Shown: piece by piece, positions 6,552 to 8,159 of the stretch
Position numbering within the stretch: position 1 is the first letter of the stretch
How the letters are laid out: every line of letters begins with the position of its first letter
Source: Chloroflexota bacterium
GTDB lineage: Bacteria; Chloroflexota; Anaerolineae; Ardenticatenales; Ardenticatenaceae
Assembly (NCBI GenBank): GCA_003520455.1
Contig: DOUV01000108.1
Coordinates: 1-8,159 of the forward strand
Direction: 5' to 3'
Length of the DNA stretch: 8,159 nt
The notes under the pieces: model-generated
What the model saw: only the letters and a program-made list of their open reading frames with translations
Databases searched by the model: none
Told to the model about the DNA's origin: nothing
Program-made: the position numbers and the translations under genes

Positions 6552-6986
6552 ATGGCAACAGGACAACGTGTCGATCCCTACCGCAATTTCAACTTCTTGG
6601 TTGAGATCGACGGCATCACCCAGGCCGGCTTCTCCGACGCCTCGGGCTTCGGGGCCAGTACCGACCCCATCGAGTACCGCGAGGGCGGGGAGACCAAGGC
6701 CGTGCGCAAGCTCCCCGGCATCACCAAGTGGAACAACATCACCCTCAAGTGGGGACTGACCGACTCGCGCGAGCTCTTCGACTGGTACCAGGACATCGTC
6801 AACGGCAAGATCGAGCGCAAGAACGGCAGCATCATCGTCCTTGATCTAGAGGGCAACGAGACAGTGCGCTGGAATTTCTACGAGGCCTGGCCGACCAAGT
6901 GGGACGGCCCCGACTACACCGCGAAAGGCAACGATGTTGCTATCGAGACGCTTGAGCTCGCCACCGAACGGGTTGAAAGGGCTTAG
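6552..6986 (+). CDS. Inner tube protein (phage tail tube, T4 gp19 / Pvc1-like)
   Basis: This 144-residue protein forms the hexameric inner tube that is pushed through the target envelope. The family pattern is clear: DPYRNFNFLVEIDGITQAGF, SDASGFGASTDPIEYREGG, KLPGITKWNNITLKWGL, ELFDWYQDIVNGKI, and IIVLDLEGNETVRWNFYEAW followed by P. The length fits Hcp/gp19-type tubes (~145-150). An ATG at 6465 would extend it by 29 residues through the repeat-containing leader. The ATG at 6552, with AAGGAG six bases upstream and the usual MATG-x-R-x-DPYRNFNF start, is preferred. It is followed after two bases by the chaperone-like gene. Confidence 0.96.
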   Translation: MATGQRVDPYRNFNFLVEIDGITQAGFSDASGFGASTDPIEYREGGETKAVRKLPGITKWNNITLKWGLTDSRELFDWYQDIVNGKIERKNGSIIVLDLEGNETVRWNFYEAWPTKWDGPDYTAKGNDVAIETLELATERVERA

Positions 6987-6988
6987 CG

Positions 6989-7354
6989 ATGATCCAGACT
7001 GAGTATGAATTCAAACTGCCCATCGGGTATCAGGACGAGTACGGAACGCTGCACCGGGATGGCATCATGCGCCTGGCGACGGCTGCCGACGAGATCCTCC
7101 CCTTGAGAGACCCGCGGGTCCAGAGCAACGAGGCCTACCTGATCATCATCCTGCTCTCGCGGGTGATCACCAGGTTGGGCACGGTGGGGCACATCAATCC
7201 CAAGGTGATCGAGGGGCTCTACGCCGCCGATCTGGCTTACCTGCAGGAGTTCTACAACCGGATCAACCGCAACGGCAAGGCGACTGTTCCTGCCGCCTGC
7301 CCCAAGTGCGCCCACGAGTTTGAGTTGGAGCTGAACGGCGTGGGGGGGTACTAG
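6989..7354 (+). CDS. Tail-assembly-chaperone-like protein with CxxC motif (zero-frame product)
   Basis: This 121-residue protein begins two bases after the tube stop, with GAAAGGG at 6975-6981 as RBS. It starts EFKLPIGYQDEYGTLHRDG and continues MRLATAADEILPLRDPRV, AYLIIILLSRVITRLG and LYAADLAYLQEFYNRIN. This pattern resembles eCIS proteins placed after the tube and, more distantly, the P2 gpE / Mu gp41 tail-assembly family. CPKC at 104-107 is a single CxxC that could bind metal as a dimer or with a partner. The last codons are GTG GGG GGG TAC TAG, and the seven-G run is phased as a -1 slippery heptamer. The short form would be the major product and a 175-residue fusion the minor one. The chaperone role is inferred from homology and position. 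Confidence 0.85.
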   Translation: MIQTEYEFKLPIGYQDEYGTLHRDGIMRLATAADEILPLRDPRVQSNEAYLIIILLSRVITRLGTVGHINPKVIEGLYAADLAYLQEFYNRINRNGKATVPAACPKCAHEFELELNGVGGY

Positions 7355-7390
7355 GCTACCCCCTCAAGGCGCTGTACGAGGAGGTAGCCT
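7342..7390 (+). promoter_or_regulatory. Candidate programmed -1 ribosomal frameshift signal (slippery G7 plus stem-loop)
   Basis: The heptamer G-GGG-GGG at 7342-7348 has the X-XXY-YYZ phase relative to the zero frame (codons 7343-7345 and 7346-7348 are both GGG). A spacer TACTA (7349-7353) contains the first two bases of the stop TAG. Then GGCTACCCCCTC (7354-7365) pairs with GAGGAGGTAGCC (7378-7389) at 11 of 12 positions (one C-A mismatch) around a 12-base loop. A7353-T7390 can extend it. The downstream frame reached by a -1 slip is the conserved DUF6760 frame. Codon constraint on the Gly-Tyr-Pro-Leu and Glu-Glu-Val-Ala residues could also create part of the pairing. Confidence 0.7.
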
Positions 7391-7515
7391 TTGTGGCCTA
7401 TCACTTCCACTGGCCGCCGGAGGCACTCCTAAACCTGGAACATGCCGAGCGGAGGCGCTGGGTGGAGGAGATCTCGGCCATCAATCAGCGCACCAACGAA
7501 GGATTCGCACCATGA
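7348..7515 (+). CDS. DUF6760-like segment, probably made as the -1 frameshift extension of the preceding protein
   Basis: The frame encodes VLGYPLKALYEEVAFVAYHF, HWPPEALLNLEHAERRRWVE and EISAINQRTNEGFAP, the compact pattern (YPL-x-x-LYEEVAF-x-AYHFHW ... LEHxERRRWVEE) of the small eCIS protein family DUF6760. Between the in-frame stop at 7321-7323 and the conserved GYPL there is no ATG, GTG or TTG. The first usable start is GTG at 7393, which would lose LYEEVAF. The coding frame is -1 relative to the upstream gene and is entered directly from its G7 run, giving a 175-residue fusion of 120 + 55 residues. Its stop TGA (7513-7515) overlaps the next ATG as ATGA. Alternatives are internal initiation at GTG 7393, behind AGGAGGT at 7379-7385, or a non-canonical CTG start at 7372. 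Family recognition is from memory of conserved residues. Confidence 0.8.
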   Translation, partial: VLGYPLKALYEEVAFVAYHFHWPPEALLNLEHAERRRWVEEISAINQRTNEGFAP

Positions 7516-8159
7516 GCACGATGTTGCAGGAAGTCCTGCGCTGGCGACGACCCGCCCGTCCTTGCCCTGCGGCCGGCCGTTGGGCCGCCTGGTCCCGCTC
7601 CCTGAGCGAGCGGCACGGACGGATCGCGGGGTCTCACCGGCGACTCGCCTTGACACTGGTTCAACCCCTGGGCCTGATGCTGCTCCACTCGCAGCGCTGG
7701 GAGCACGTCGCGTGGACTCTCAGCCCCCGGATCAACCTCGCGCTCGGGCCGGTGCTTCACCAGACCGGCTGGCATCGAATCACCCTCCGGCCGCCCGACC
7801 AGACGCTGATCGGGGCCTCACCGGTCAGGCGCGTGCTCGTTCAGCGTCTGGTAGACAGGCGGCTCGCGGGGCAGAACCAGCCGGACATGCGTCTCCTGGC
7901 GCCAGCGCACGAAATCGGTGTCGTTTCGACCACCCGGCGGCGCCTCGCACTTGGGCCCCCCAGAGAGACGCAACCGTCACCGGTGCAGCGCGTCTTTGCC
8001 CGCCTCAAGCCACGCGAGACAGTGGTGCAGGCGAGCCAGAGCCAGATCGCGCGAGCGAGCCGGGCGCTCGTGCGGCGCGCCGTCCACGAGCGGCAGCGCC
8101 TCGAAACGAGGGTTCCGGTGCGGGTTGTGGCGCGGGAACAGAAGCGCCTAAGCCTGGAG
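7512..8159 (+). CDS. Arg-rich protein of unknown function, 3'-truncated by window end
   Basis: A frame of 216 codons runs open to the window end, from ATG at 7512 in an ATGA overlap with the DUF6760 stop; GAAGGA (7498-7503) lies eight bases upstream. The protein begins MSTMLQEVLRWRRP. Early blocks include LVQPLGLMLLHSQRWEHVAW and TLSPRINLALGPVLHQ, and the later part is strongly basic with VRRVLVQRLVDRRLA and ARASRALVRRAVHERQRLE. About 17% of visible residues are Arg and only two are Lys, a mix that partly reflects high GC. No signal peptide is visible and no family was recognised. The place after DUF6760 in eCIS loci is often held by an unannotated protein, so a particle or assembly role is likely but unproven. 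Confidence 0.65.
   Translation, partial: MSTMLQEVLRWRRPARPCPAAGRWAAWSRSLSERHGRIAGSHRRLALTLVQPLGLMLLHSQRWEHVAWTLSPRINLALGPVLHQTGWHRITLRPPDQTLIGASPVRRVLVQRLVDRRLAGQNQPDMRLLAPAHEIGVVSTTRRRLALGPPRETQPSPVQRVFARLKPRETVVQASQSQIARASRALVRRAVHERQRLETRVPVRVVAREQKRLSLE

Overview
This GC-rich window carries the 5' part of an extracellular contractile injection system (eCIS, a phage-tail-like particle) and one of its probable cargo toxins, all on the + strand. The GAF-HisKA fragment at the left edge, the gene order and the base composition suggest an environmental bacterium, possibly Chloroflexota or Actinomycetota. No marker gene fixes the taxon.

Left edge (2-1300): one continuous reading frame joins the N-terminal part of a GAF sensor histidine kinase to an unrelated protein. 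The kinase part stops just after the phospho-acceptor His box. The second part looks like a membrane-anchored protein with its own possible start at 419. The junction near 392-419 is either a real insertion or recombination scar or an assembly chimera.

Cargo (1329-3929): an 866-residue protein with the DUF4157 leader typical of eCIS-loaded toxins (LQ-x-TAGNRAV motif and HELTH metal-site motif). It continues with a beta-rich repeat, a pre-toxin-like hydrophobic segment, a CdiA-type nuclease-like domain and a second copy of the beta repeat. The toxin-like domain is therefore internal rather than C-terminal. No clear immunity gene follows.

Structural block (4038-8159): a small coiled-coil protein, a DUF4255/Pvc16-like tail terminator with an extra carboxypeptidase-regulatory-like domain, the contractile sheath, the inner tube, a tail-assembly-chaperone-like protein, a DUF6760 segment with no usable full-length start, and an Arg-rich unknown protein cut by the window end. 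From the tube onward the genes overlap or nearly touch. The sheath and the tube each have a leader with potential hairpins and a strong ribosome binding site.

The most interesting signal is at 7342-7390. The chaperone gene ends in a correctly phased G-GGG-GGG heptamer. A stem of 11 pairs over 12 positions begins five bases later, and the DUF6760 frame, exactly -1 relative to the chaperone frame, has no ATG, GTG or TTG upstream of its conserved start. This is the architecture of the programmed -1 frameshift in phage tail chaperones (lambda G/GT, P2 E/E', Mu 41/42), here in an eCIS. It would give a 121-residue protein and a 175-residue fusion.
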